From an uncultured Prevotella sp. (lineage in GTDB: Bacteria > Bacteroidota > Bacteroidia > Bacteroidales > Bacteroidaceae), in contig CALBJK010000115.1 in assembly GCA_937892695.1 (NCBI GenBank), forward strand, positions 1 to 13,957: a DNA stretch of 13,957 nucleotides, in the 5' to 3' direction. Positions 7,144 through 13,353 of the stretch are shown piece after piece. The stretch's first letter is position 1, and each line of letters begins with the position of its first letter. A model generated the notes under the pieces. It saw nothing but the letters and a program-made list of their open reading frames with translations, was not told where the DNA came from and did no database searches. The position numbers were made by a program, and so were the translations under genes.

Positions 7144-7539
7144 TTAATAAACGTAACAAAGAACTTCGCCACCGATTTTCAGGTCGGCTGCTTCCTTGTC
7201 AGTCATTACACCCCTGGATGTAGATAAGATAACAATACCTAATCCGTTAATAACTCTCGGCATTTCCTTATAACCTGCATACCGGCGAAGTCCCGGTCTG
7301 GAAACACGTTTTAAGGAAGTAATGGCGTTAGCCTTAGTAGCGGGATCATATTTCAAGGCAACCTTGATTGAACCCTGAGGGCCGTCTTCGATGAACTTGT
7401 AGTTCAGAATGTACCCTTTCTCGAAGAGGATTTTCGTAATCTCTTTCTTCAAGTTAGACGCAGGAACCTCTACGACACGATGATGTGCCATGATTGCATT
7501 TCTGAGTCTTGTCAGATAATCTGCTATTGGATCTGTCAT
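7144..7539 (-). CDS. rpsH: 30S ribosomal protein uS8
   Basis: Primary binder of the 16S rRNA central domain; in E. coli it also represses the spc operon by binding mRNA at the rplX-rplE junction. The 131 residues start MTDPIADYLTRLRNA. The C-terminal domain contains SRPGLRRYAGYKEMP (80-94) and the signature GIVILSTSRGVMTDKEA (101-117), where the STSRG segment contacts the RNA. The preceding 52-nt gap contains a small inverted repeat. I cannot tell from sequence alone whether the rplX-rplE junction of this organism mimics the uS8 rRNA site. No Shine-Dalgarno motif is present. Confidence 0.98.
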   Translation of the reverse strand: MTDPIADYLTRLRNAIMAHHRVVEVPASNLKKEITKILFEKGYILNYKFIEDGPQGSIKVALKYDPATKANAITSLKRVSRPGLRRYAGYKEMPRVINGLGIVILSTSRGVMTDKEAADLKIGGEVLCYVY

Positions 7540-7559
7540 TTTATGTAAATTTTAATTAA

Positions 7560-7574
7560 TCGGGACTGCCCCGA
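7560..7574 (-). other. Small hairpin in the rpsN-rpsH gap
   Basis: TCGGG (7560-7564) pairs with CCCGA (7570-7574) around a 5-nt loop, inside an otherwise A/T-rich 52-nt gap. There is no adjacent U-run, so it is not a typical terminator. It could be a short mRNA structure between the two genes or chance. Confidence 0.4.
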
Positions 7575-7591
7575 CAATATTAAATAATTGC

Positions 7592-7894
7592 TTACCAGCT
7601 TGCTTTCTTGACACCCGGAATGAGACCTTGCGAAGCCATCTCACGGAACTGGATACGCGAAAGACCGAACTGACGGATGTAACCTCTCGGACGGCCTGTT
7701 ATCTTGCAACGGTTGTGCAAGCGTATCGGATTGGCGTTCTTTGGTATGGCTTGAAGCTTGCGTGCTGCCTCGTATGCTGCAGCAGGGTCATCAGAAGTAG
7801 CGATAATCTTCTTCAGAGCTGCTCTTTTCTCGGCATAACGAGCTACAAGCTTTGCTCTCTTCACCTCACGGGCGACCATTGATTGTTTTGCCAT
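7592..7894 (-). CDS. rpsN: 30S ribosomal protein uS14, long zinc-free form
   Basis: Head protein of the small subunit next to uS3 and uS10. The 100 residues are the long form, as in E. coli (101), not the 61-residue zinc form. It starts MAKQSMVAREVKR, has a helical insert (about 25-55), and ends with NRCKITGRPRGYIRQFGLSR (61-80) and the universal GVKKASW tail. Only C63 is present, so the two CxxC pairs of the zinc form are absent. It starts 5 nt after rplE. The start is A/T-rich with no Shine-Dalgarno motif. Confidence 0.98.
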   Translation of the reverse strand: MAKQSMVAREVKRAKLVARYAEKRAALKKIIATSDDPAAAYEAARKLQAIPKNANPIRLHNRCKITGRPRGYIRQFGLSRIQFREMASQGLIPGVKKASW

Positions 7895-7899
7895 ATTGC

Positions 7900-8454
7900 T
7901 TATTCTTTATTAGCGTTCTTGAAAGGAAGACCGAATGCCTTAAGCAGGGCATAGCCTTCTTCGTCTGTATTGGCAGTAGTCACGAATGTAATATTCATAC
8001 CCTGGATGCGGTCAATTGAATCAATATTGATTTCAGGGAAAATAATCTGCTCGTGTATTCCGAGAGTATAGTTTCCATGACCGTCAAGCTTCGACTCTAT
8101 ACCTTTGAAGTCGCGGATACGCGGAAGAGCGATGCGTACAAGTCTCTCAAGAAACTCATACATACGCTCACGACGCAATGTAACCATCACTCCAATCGGC
8201 ATCTTCTTACGAAGCTTGAAGTTGGCGATATCTTTTTTCGAATATGTAGCTACAGCCTTCTGTCCGGTAATGGCAGTAATCTCGTTGATTGCAACATCGA
8301 TGATTTTCTTGTCTTGAGTTGCATCTCCCAGACCCTGGTTGATGACAATCTTCTTCAGAACGGGAATCTGCATAGGTGAAGAGTAGCTGAACTGCTTCAT
8401 CAATGCCGGAGCGATAGTCTCGGCATATTTCTTTTTTAACTGTGCTGTATCCAT
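7900..8454 (-). CDS. rplE: 50S ribosomal protein uL5
   Basis: 5S rRNA binding protein of the central protuberance; its loop touches P-site tRNA and uS13. The 184 residues include the signature VINQGLGDATQDKKIID (37-53), LRKKMPIGVMVTLR (81-94) and GIHEQIIFPEI (132-142), all family hallmarks. Its ATG overlaps the stop of rplX in a TAATG, so translation is probably coupled. In E. coli the uS8 repressor site lies at this junction. No Shine-Dalgarno motif is visible inside the end of rplX. Confidence 0.98.
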   Translation of the reverse strand: MDTAQLKKKYAETIAPALMKQFSYSSPMQIPVLKKIVINQGLGDATQDKKIIDVAINEITAITGQKAVATYSKKDIANFKLRKKMPIGVMVTLRRERMYEFLERLVRIALPRIRDFKGIESKLDGHGNYTLGIHEQIIFPEINIDSIDRIQGMNITFVTTANTDEEGYALLKAFGLPFKNANKE

Positions 8455-8774
8455 TACTTGATTTCCTCCCCAGATTTTTTAGCGATACGTACTTTCTTGC
8501 CATCATCTGTTTTTTTGATGGCAATGCGCGTAGCCTTTCCGCTCTTCGGGTCGATCAGGCTCAGATTTGAGATGTGTATGGAAGCCTCCTGCTTGATAAT
8601 GCCTCCTTGAGGATGCTTAGCCGAAGGCTTGGTGCTCTTTGACACAAGGTTCACACCTTCGACAATAGCACGATTCTCCTTTACAAGAACCTTGAGCACC
8701 TTACCGGTTTTGCCTTTGTCCTCGCCGGTGAGGACAATGACGTTATCATTTTTCTTAATATGTAACTTACCCAT
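8454..8774 (-). CDS. rplX: 50S ribosomal protein uL24
   Basis: Assembly initiator of the large subunit that binds the 5' domain of 23S rRNA and lies near the tunnel exit. The 106 residues begin MGKLHIKKNDNVIVLTG with the KOW motif at about 4-34 (VIVLTGEDKGKTGKVLKV). KHPQGGIIKQEASIHISN (53-70) is the usual middle segment. A lysine-rich C-terminal end follows. The stop TAA shares one base with the rplE start. It follows rplN by 16 nt, with no Shine-Dalgarno motif. Confidence 0.98.
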   Translation of the reverse strand: MGKLHIKKNDNVIVLTGEDKGKTGKVLKVLVKENRAIVEGVNLVSKSTKPSAKHPQGGIIKQEASIHISNLSLIDPKSGKATRIAIKKTDDGKKVRIAKKSGEEIK

Positions 8775-8790
8775 TTCTTTCGATATTTAA

Positions 8791-9156
8791 TTAAAGTACC
8801 TCAGGTGCCAAAGAAACGACTTTCATATTCACGGCACGGAGTTCACGGGCAACCGGACCAAAGATACGGCTTCCACGAAGCTCACCGGCGTTATTAAGCA
8901 GCACACAAGCGTTGTCATCGAAACGGATGTAAGAGCCATCAGCACGACGGATTTCCTTCTTTGTGCGAACAACTAAAGCTTTAGATACTGCACCTTTCTT
9001 AAGATCACTTGACGGAATGACGTTCTTGACAGAAACGACGATGATATCGCCGACGCTGGCATAGCGTCTTTTTGTGCCGCCCAGCACGCGGATGCAGAGA
9101 GCTTCTCGTGCTCCGCTGTTGTCACATACTGTGAGTCTAGATTCTGCTTGTATCAT
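8791..9156 (-). CDS. rplN: 50S ribosomal protein uL14
   Basis: Large-subunit protein at the subunit interface, making a bridge to 16S rRNA and contacting bL19; it is also the docking point for the silencing factor RsfS. The 121 residues start MIQAESRLTVCDNSGAREA, the classic five-stranded barrel N-terminus. RRADGSYIRFDDNACVLLN (75-93) and RIFGPVARELR (97-107) are present. In E. coli it is the first gene of the spc operon with its own promoter. Here it starts 2 nt after the rpsQ stop, with no room or visible elements for a promoter. Confidence 0.98.
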   Translation of the reverse strand: MIQAESRLTVCDNSGAREALCIRVLGGTKRRYASVGDIIVVSVKNVIPSSDLKKGAVSKALVVRTKKEIRRADGSYIRFDDNACVLLNNAGELRGSRIFGPVARELRAVNMKVVSLAPEVL

Positions 9157-9158
9157 AT

Positions 9159-9425
9159 TTACTTAGCCTTTTCAATTATATGAACTAATCTCCATCTCTT
9201 TGTCTTGCTCAAAGGACGGGTCTCCATGATGAGGACAGTGTCGCCAACGTTGGCTTCGTTCTTCTCGTCATGAACATGGAATTTCTTTGTCTTCTGGACA
9301 AACTTTCCATACATAGGGTGCTTCTCTTTGAACTTCGCAGCGATAACAATGGTTTTATCCATTTTGTTGCTGATCACGACACCCTGTCTTGTCTTTCTTA
9401 AATTTCTTGTTTCCATCTGGACCAT
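9159..9425 (-). CDS. rpsQ: 30S ribosomal protein uS17
   Basis: Primary 16S rRNA binder in the 5' domain, an OB-fold protein. The 88 residues include NKMDKTIVIAAKFKEKHPMY (20-39) and the signature GDTVLIMETRPLSKTKRW (62-79). Two starts are possible: ATG at 9425 (MVQMETRNLRK) or ATG at 9416 (METRNLRK). The second matches the N-terminus I remember for other Bacteroidales. The first lies 2 nt from the rpmC stop, like the neighbouring rpsQ-rplN junction. Neither has a Shine-Dalgarno motif. The difference is three residues. Confidence 0.96.
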   Translation of the reverse strand: MVQMETRNLRKTRQGVVISNKMDKTIVIAAKFKEKHPMYGKFVQKTKKFHVHDEKNEANVGDTVLIMETRPLSKTKRWRLVHIIEKAK

Positions 9426-9427
9426 TG

Positions 9428-9622
9428 TTATTTATTAAGTTCTCTTTGGCGAAGCACAGTCTTCATACGTGCGATGTCACGGCGAAGAGCCTTAATCTGT
9501 GATGGATTCTCAAGTGGAGAAACAGAGTGATTTATCTTCATTTTGTGAAGACGTAACACTTCTGCACTCAGTTTCTCGGACAAATCCTTTGTCTCGAGTT
9601 CTCTTACTTCTTTAATCTTCAT
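9428..9622 (-). CDS. rpmC: 50S ribosomal protein uL29
   Basis: Small helical large-subunit protein beside the tunnel exit, next to uL23, where it helps form the docking site for nascent-chain factors. The 64 residues form the expected helical hairpin: MKIKEVRELETKDLSEKL in the first helix and LRRDIARMKTVLRQREL (46-62) in the second. The family motif around ALRRDIARMKT is intact. It starts 5 nt after the rplP stop and ends 2 nt before rpsQ. No Shine-Dalgarno motif is visible. Confidence 0.97.
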   Translation of the reverse strand: MKIKEVRELETKDLSEKLSAEVLRLHKMKINHSVSPLENPSQIKALRRDIARMKTVLRQRELNK

Positions 9623-9627
9623 AGGGC

Positions 9628-10056
9628 TTACGCGTTTTTATCGTAATCACGTCTAACAACAAACTTAGTCTTGACAGGCAATTTCTGCGCTGCCAACCGA
9701 AGAGCCTCTTTTGCAACGTCGAAGCTTACTCCTTCTACTTCAAAGAGGATGCGTCCTGGAGTTACAGGTGCAACCCATCCAGCGGGATCACCCTTACCTT
9801 TACCCATTCGGACATCTGCAGGCTTACGTGTGATAGGCTTGTCCGGGAATATACGAATCCAGACCTGACCTTCGCGCTGCATATAACGGTTAACTGCAAC
9901 ACGGGCGGCCTCAATCTGGCGGCTGTCTATCCATTTCGGCTCAAGAGTCTTGATGCCGAACGAACCGAAGGCCAGCTGCGTGCCTCTGTGGGCGTTGCCT
10001 TTATTGCCACGTCCGTCTTGTGGTCTTCTATATTTTACTCTTTTTGGCTGTAACAT
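9628..10056 (-). CDS. rplP: 50S ribosomal protein uL16
   Basis: Large-subunit protein at the A-site side of the peptidyl transferase region, needed for late assembly. The 142 residues start MLQPKRVKYRRPQDGRG. QVWIRIFPDKPITRKPADVR is at 64-83, followed by MGKGKGDPAGWVAPV (84-98). R83 corresponds to E. coli R81, the arginine hydroxylated by the oxygenase YcfD there; whether this organism modifies it is unknown. It starts 14 nt after rpsC and lacks a Shine-Dalgarno motif. Confidence 0.98.
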   Translation of the reverse strand: MLQPKRVKYRRPQDGRGNKGNAHRGTQLAFGSFGIKTLEPKWIDSRQIEAARVAVNRYMQREGQVWIRIFPDKPITRKPADVRMGKGKGDPAGWVAPVTPGRILFEVEGVSFDVAKEALRLAAQKLPVKTKFVVRRDYDKNA

Positions 10057-10070
10057 GATTGTGTCTACTT

Positions 10071-10796
10071 TTAACGGTTATTGTTTCTCTTGCGGTTTCC
10101 GCGGCCACCGCGACCACGTTCCGAAGCACCGTTAGACTTCTCCTGAGTGAAGTTTGGCATAAGGTCTCGGTCTCCGTAAACTTCGCCACGGCAAATCCAT
10201 ACCTTAATACCGAGAAGTCCTACCTTGGTAAGTGCCTCTGCCTGACAGTAGTCAATGTCAGCGCGGAAAGTATGTAGAGGAGTTCTTCCTTCCTTATACA
10301 TCTCAGTACGTGCGATTTCAGCTCCGTTGAGACGTCCGGAAATTTGGATTTTTATGCCCTCTGCTCCCGCTCTCATTGTATTTTGGATAGCCATTTTAAT
10401 AGCACGGCGGTAAGCAATCTTTCCTTCTACCTGACGTGCGACATTGTTGCCTACGATTGTAGCGTCAAGTTCGGGCTTCTTCACCTCGAAAATGTTGATT
10501 TGGATATCCTTCTTATAAAGCTTCTTGAGTTCCTCTTTCAGCTTGTCGACATCTTGTCCACCCTTACCGATGACGATACCTGGACGGGCAGTACAGATTG
10601 TGATGGTTATGAGCTTCAAAGTGCGTTCGATGACAATTCTCGAAACGCTGGCCTTTGCCAGACGTTCGTTGAGGTATTTGCGTATTTTTCTGTCCTCAAC
10701 CAGATTGTCGCCGAAGCTTTTTCCACCGAACCAATTGGAATCCCAACCGCGAACGATACCCAGACGGTTGCTTATCGGATTAACTTTCTGTCCCAT
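10071..10796 (-). CDS. rpsC: 30S ribosomal protein uS3
   Basis: Small-subunit head protein at the mRNA entry tunnel, part of the ribosomal helicase. The 241 residues begin MGQKVNPISNRLGI. The KH domain has the GKGG loop at 77-80. The helicase-type basic residues are R130, R131 and K134 (E. coli R131, R132, K135). The C-terminal domain has SGRLNGAEIARTEMYKEG (153-170) and RTPLHTFRADIDY (171-183). After about residue 216 comes a disordered tail rich in Gly, Arg and Asn (GRGGRGNRKRNNNR). It lies 8 nt after rplV. There is a purine-rich AAGAAG before the ATG but no clear Shine-Dalgarno motif. Confidence 0.98.
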   Translation of the reverse strand: MGQKVNPISNRLGIVRGWDSNWFGGKSFGDNLVEDRKIRKYLNERLAKASVSRIVIERTLKLITITICTARPGIVIGKGGQDVDKLKEELKKLYKKDIQINIFEVKKPELDATIVGNNVARQVEGKIAYRRAIKMAIQNTMRAGAEGIKIQISGRLNGAEIARTEMYKEGRTPLHTFRADIDYCQAEALTKVGLLGIKVWICRGEVYGDRDLMPNFTQEKSNGASERGRGGRGNRKRNNNR

Positions 10797-10804
10797 TCTA
10801 CTTC

Positions 10805-11209
10805 TTATTTATCGTCATTAGTTTTGGAATCAACAAACAATGTCACATGGTTGCTACGCTTACGGATACGGTAGCCGCGTCCCTGAGGTGCAGGTCTCAT
10901 GCGTTTCATTGTAACACCCTCGTCAACGAAGACCTTTGAGATATACAATTCGCCGTCTTCGGCTTTTCTATCGTTCTTGGCCTCCCAGTTTGCGATAGCT
11001 GAACGCAACAGTTTCTCAATGTCGGCAGCAGCCTGTTTCTTGGAGAACCTAAGCACTCCCAAAGCGTGGTTAACCTCCATGCCGCGAACCATGTCTACTA
11101 CATAGCGCATTTTTCGTGGCGATGAGGGAACACCCCTGAGCTTTGCAAAGTACAAATTCTTGCGAGCCTCTTTTAACTTTTCAGCCGCGATATGTTTTCT
11201 TGCTCCCAT
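10805..11209 (-). CDS. rplV: 50S ribosomal protein uL22
   Basis: Large-subunit protein whose long beta-hairpin lines the narrow part of the exit tunnel and is the site of some macrolide-resistance changes in other bacteria. At 134 residues it is slightly longer than E. coli (110), with additions at both ends. LRGVPSSPRKMRYVVDMVRG (24-43) is the core signature. The hairpin runs about 93-124 (from VFVDEG through RMRPAPQGRGYRIRKR). It lies 31 nt after rpsS; the gap is A/T-rich and lacks a Shine-Dalgarno motif. Confidence 0.98.
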   Translation of the reverse strand: MGARKHIAAEKLKEARKNLYFAKLRGVPSSPRKMRYVVDMVRGMEVNHALGVLRFSKKQAAADIEKLLRSAIANWEAKNDRKAEDGELYISKVFVDEGVTMKRMRPAPQGRGYRIRKRSNHVTLFVDSKTNDDK

Positions 11210-11240
11210 TATATATTTTCTTTTTAATATTTAAACCAGT

Positions 11241-11507
11241 CTACTTCTTGTTACCTGCGTGACCACCGAATTTACGAGTCAACGCGAACTCACCGAGCTT
11301 ATGGCCAACCATGTTTTCGGTAATGTAGACAGGTATAAACTTGTTACCATTATGAACTGCAACAGTGTGTCCCACAAAATCCGGGGAAATCATTGATGCC
11401 CTGGCCCATGTCTTGACAACAGTCTTCTTGCCGCTTTCGTTCATTGCGAGAATCTTCTTCTCGAGCGACACGTTGATGTACGGACCTTTTTTTAGTGAAC
11501 GACTCAT
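11241..11507 (-). CDS. rpsS: 30S ribosomal protein uS19
   Basis: Small-subunit head protein paired with uS13 near the A site. The 88 residues start MSRSLKKGPYINVSLEKKI. TWARASMISPDFVGHTVAVHN (33-53) and the signature GHKLGEFALTRKFGGHAG (68-85) are complete. It is the only gene here ending in TAG. It lies 15 nt after rplB in the usual S10 order; the start has no Shine-Dalgarno motif. Confidence 0.98.
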   Translation of the reverse strand: MSRSLKKGPYINVSLEKKILAMNESGKKTVVKTWARASMISPDFVGHTVAVHNGNKFIPVYITENMVGHKLGEFALTRKFGGHAGNKK

Positions 11508-11522
11508 ACTTTACTCTTGTTA

Positions 11523-12350
11523 TTATTTTTTGTTAGCTCTTTCAATAATGTACTTGTTTGAAAGCTTCTTCGGTGAACGAGTCTTCAAGCCCTTAGCGTA
11601 AAGACCCTTACGAGAACGTGGGTGTCCACCTGACTGGCGGCCTTCACCACCACCCATCGGGTGATCAACAGGGTTCATAACAACACCACGGTTGTGAGGA
11701 CGACGGCCAAGCCAACGAGAACGACCGGCTTTACCGGACTGTTCCAGAGCGTGGTCTGAATTGCCTACACTACCTACGGTTGCCTTACAAGCACTCAGCA
11801 CCTGGCGTGTTTCGCCAGAAGGGAGCTTAATAACACAATAACTGCCTTCGCGAGAAGTCAATTGAGCAAAGTTACCAGCCGAACGGACAAGCAATGCGCC
11901 CTGCCCGGGACGTAACTCGATGTTGTGAATTACCGTACCGACAGGGATATTTGCCAAGGGGAGGGCGTTACCGACCTCAGGCGCAGCCTCTGCGCCTGAC
12001 ATCAGTTTTGCACCTACCTGCAATCCATTAGGAGCAATAATGTAACGTTTTTCACCATCTGCGTAAAACAACAGAGCTATACGAGCCGAACGGTTCGGAT
12101 CATACTCTATTGTCTTCACAACAGCAGGAACACCATCTTTCTCTCGTTTGAAGTCGATAAGACGAAACTTCCTCTTATGACCGCCGCCACGATAACGGAC
12201 AGTCATCTTACCGGTGTTGTTTCGACCGCCGGTTGAGCGTTTTCCGAAAACGAGAGACTTCTCTGGCACGGATGCAGTAATCTCCTCGAACGTGCCAATA
12301 ATCTTGTGTCTTTGTCCCGGTGTTACCGGTTTGAATTTACGTACTGCCAT
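11523..12350 (-). CDS. rplB: 50S ribosomal protein uL2
   Basis: One of the largest and most conserved large-subunit proteins, needed for subunit joining and peptidyl transferase function. The 275 residues start MAVRKFKPVTPGQRHK. The OB fold (about 40-120) begins near RSTGGRNNTGKMTVRYRGGG. The SH3-like domain follows (about 125-200). The conserved C-terminal NPVDHPMGGGEGR is at 226-238, with H230 equal to the functionally important His229 of E. coli. The next His of E. coli (HPHGGGEGR) is Met here, which I recall as normal in Bacteroidales. It starts 8 nt after rplW, with no Shine-Dalgarno motif. Confidence 0.98.
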   Translation of the reverse strand: MAVRKFKPVTPGQRHKIIGTFEEITASVPEKSLVFGKRSTGGRNNTGKMTVRYRGGGHKRKFRLIDFKREKDGVPAVVKTIEYDPNRSARIALLFYADGEKRYIIAPNGLQVGAKLMSGAEAAPEVGNALPLANIPVGTVIHNIELRPGQGALLVRSAGNFAQLTSREGSYCVIKLPSGETRQVLSACKATVGSVGNSDHALEQSGKAGRSRWLGRRPHNRGVVMNPVDHPMGGGEGRQSGGHPRSRKGLYAKGLKTRSPKKLSNKYIIERANKK

Positions 12351-12358
12351 TTTTTATT

Positions 12359-12703
12359 TTAGATATTGCTGTAAAAATCTTTTGAGTCGCCCTCTTTAAG
12401 GGTTACTATTGCCTTTTTGAAGGCGTTCTTCTTGCCCTTTACGAGACCGGCGCGAGTGTATCGGCTTATGCGCTTGCCAGAGAAACGGAGCGTGTTGACA
12501 TCAATCACTGTAACATTGTACAGGCTTTCAACTTCGTTCTTTATCTCAAGTTTATTAGCTTGGGGCTTTACTATAAAGCCATACTTTGGCTCAGCCTTCT
12601 TTGTACGGGTCTCGCCTTTAACCTTATAGGATTTGGCTACAGAAGACTTTTCTGTCATTTTGGTCATCTTCTCGGTGACCAGCGGTTTAATAATAAATGC
12701 CAT
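12359..12703 (-). CDS. rplW: 50S ribosomal protein uL23 with an internal insertion
   Basis: Large-subunit protein at the tunnel exit, the docking point for trigger factor and SRP. The 114 residues exceed the usual 95-100. The N-terminal VTEK (9-12) matches the VSEK of E. coli, so E11 corresponds to the trigger-factor and SRP docking residue E18. The conserved C-terminal end FKKAIVTLKEGDSKDFYSN (95-113) is intact. From E11 to V45 there are 34 residues, against 16 in the E. coli counterpart, so about 18 residues are inserted between the first helix and the next strand. The inserted part (about 22-40) is Lys-rich. It lies 20 nt after rplD and has AAGGAG 10 nt before the ATG. Confidence 0.97.
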   Translation of the reverse strand: MAFIIKPLVTEKMTKMTEKSSVAKSYKVKGETRTKKAEPKYGFIVKPQANKLEIKNEVESLYNVTVIDVNTLRFSGKRISRYTRAGLVKGKKNAFKKAIVTLKEGDSKDFYSNI

Positions 12704-12713
12704 AATTATTCGT

Positions 12714-12719
12714 CTCCTT
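12714..12719 (-). promoter_or_regulatory. Shine-Dalgarno-like motif of rplW
   Basis: AAGGAG on the coding strand, 10 nt before the ATG at 12703, in the 20-nt rplD-rplW gap. Good match, slightly long spacing. Confidence 0.6.
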
Positions 12720-12723
12720 CAAT

Positions 12724-13353
12724 TTATTTGTTTAAGACACCGTCGATAGACTTGAGCGATTCTTCTGTTATCACGAGTACATCTGCATTCAAGACTTTGT
12801 AAGTATTGAGGGCAGAAGCGGTCATTACTTCAGTGCGCTGTAAGTTACGAGCTGACAAATATACGTTTTTATTCACACCCGGCAAAAGAAGAAGGAGCTT
12901 ACGGCCTTCAACTTTAAGATTTTTAGTAACATTTACAAAATCTTTTGTCTTTGGGGCATCAAAACTAAAATCTTCAACAACGATGATGGCATTCTCTTTT
13001 GCCTTGTAAGACAGAGCCGACTTACGGGCAAGCAGCTTCACTTTCTTGTTCAACTTGAAGCTGTAGTCGCGGGGCTTAGGACCGAACACGCGGCCACCGC
13101 CTACCAGCACAGGCGAGTTAATGTCACCACGACGGGCACCGCCACCGCCCTTCTGGCGGATGAGCTTGCGTGTAGAACCGCTTACCTCACTTCTTTCCTT
13201 AGACTTGGCAGTTCCCTGTCTCTGATTGGCAAGATACTGCTTTACAGCAAGGTATAGGACATGGTCGTTTGGTTCAATTCCGAAGATAGATTCGTTCAAC
13301 GTAACCTTTCTTCCGGTCTCTTGGCCATTGATATTTAATACGCTAACTTCCAT
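12724..13353 (-). CDS. rplD: 50S ribosomal protein uL4
   Basis: Large-subunit protein with a long loop that, with uL22, forms the tunnel constriction; in E. coli it also represses the S10 operon. The 209 residues start MEVSVLNINGQETGRKV. The tunnel loop is roughly 42-95, containing TRKLIRQKGGGGARRGDINS (61-80) and GGGRVFGPKPRDYSFKLN (85-102). The globular part ends with TYKVLNADVLVITEESL. The ATG overlaps the rplC stop in a TAATG with no Shine-Dalgarno motif, so translation is probably coupled. Any uL4-responsive leader would lie upstream of rpsJ, outside the window. Confidence 0.98.
   Translation of the reverse strand: MEVSVLNINGQETGRKVTLNESIFGIEPNDHVLYLAVKQYLANQRQGTAKSKERSEVSGSTRKLIRQKGGGGARRGDINSPVLVGGGRVFGPKPRDYSFKLNKKVKLLARKSALSYKAKENAIIVVEDFSFDAPKTKDFVNVTKNLKVEGRKLLLLLPGVNKNVYLSARNLQRTEVMTASALNTYKVLNADVLVITEESLKSIDGVLNK

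Noticed and set aside
7130..7159. Upstream extension of rplF (10 extra codons)
   Set aside because: Overlaps the rpsH end; MSRIGKLP with GGAGG upstream is the standard uL6 start.
8207..8524. 105-codon minus-strand frame across rplE and rplX
   Set aside because: Out of frame with two well-conserved genes whose own junction is explained by the TAATG overlap.
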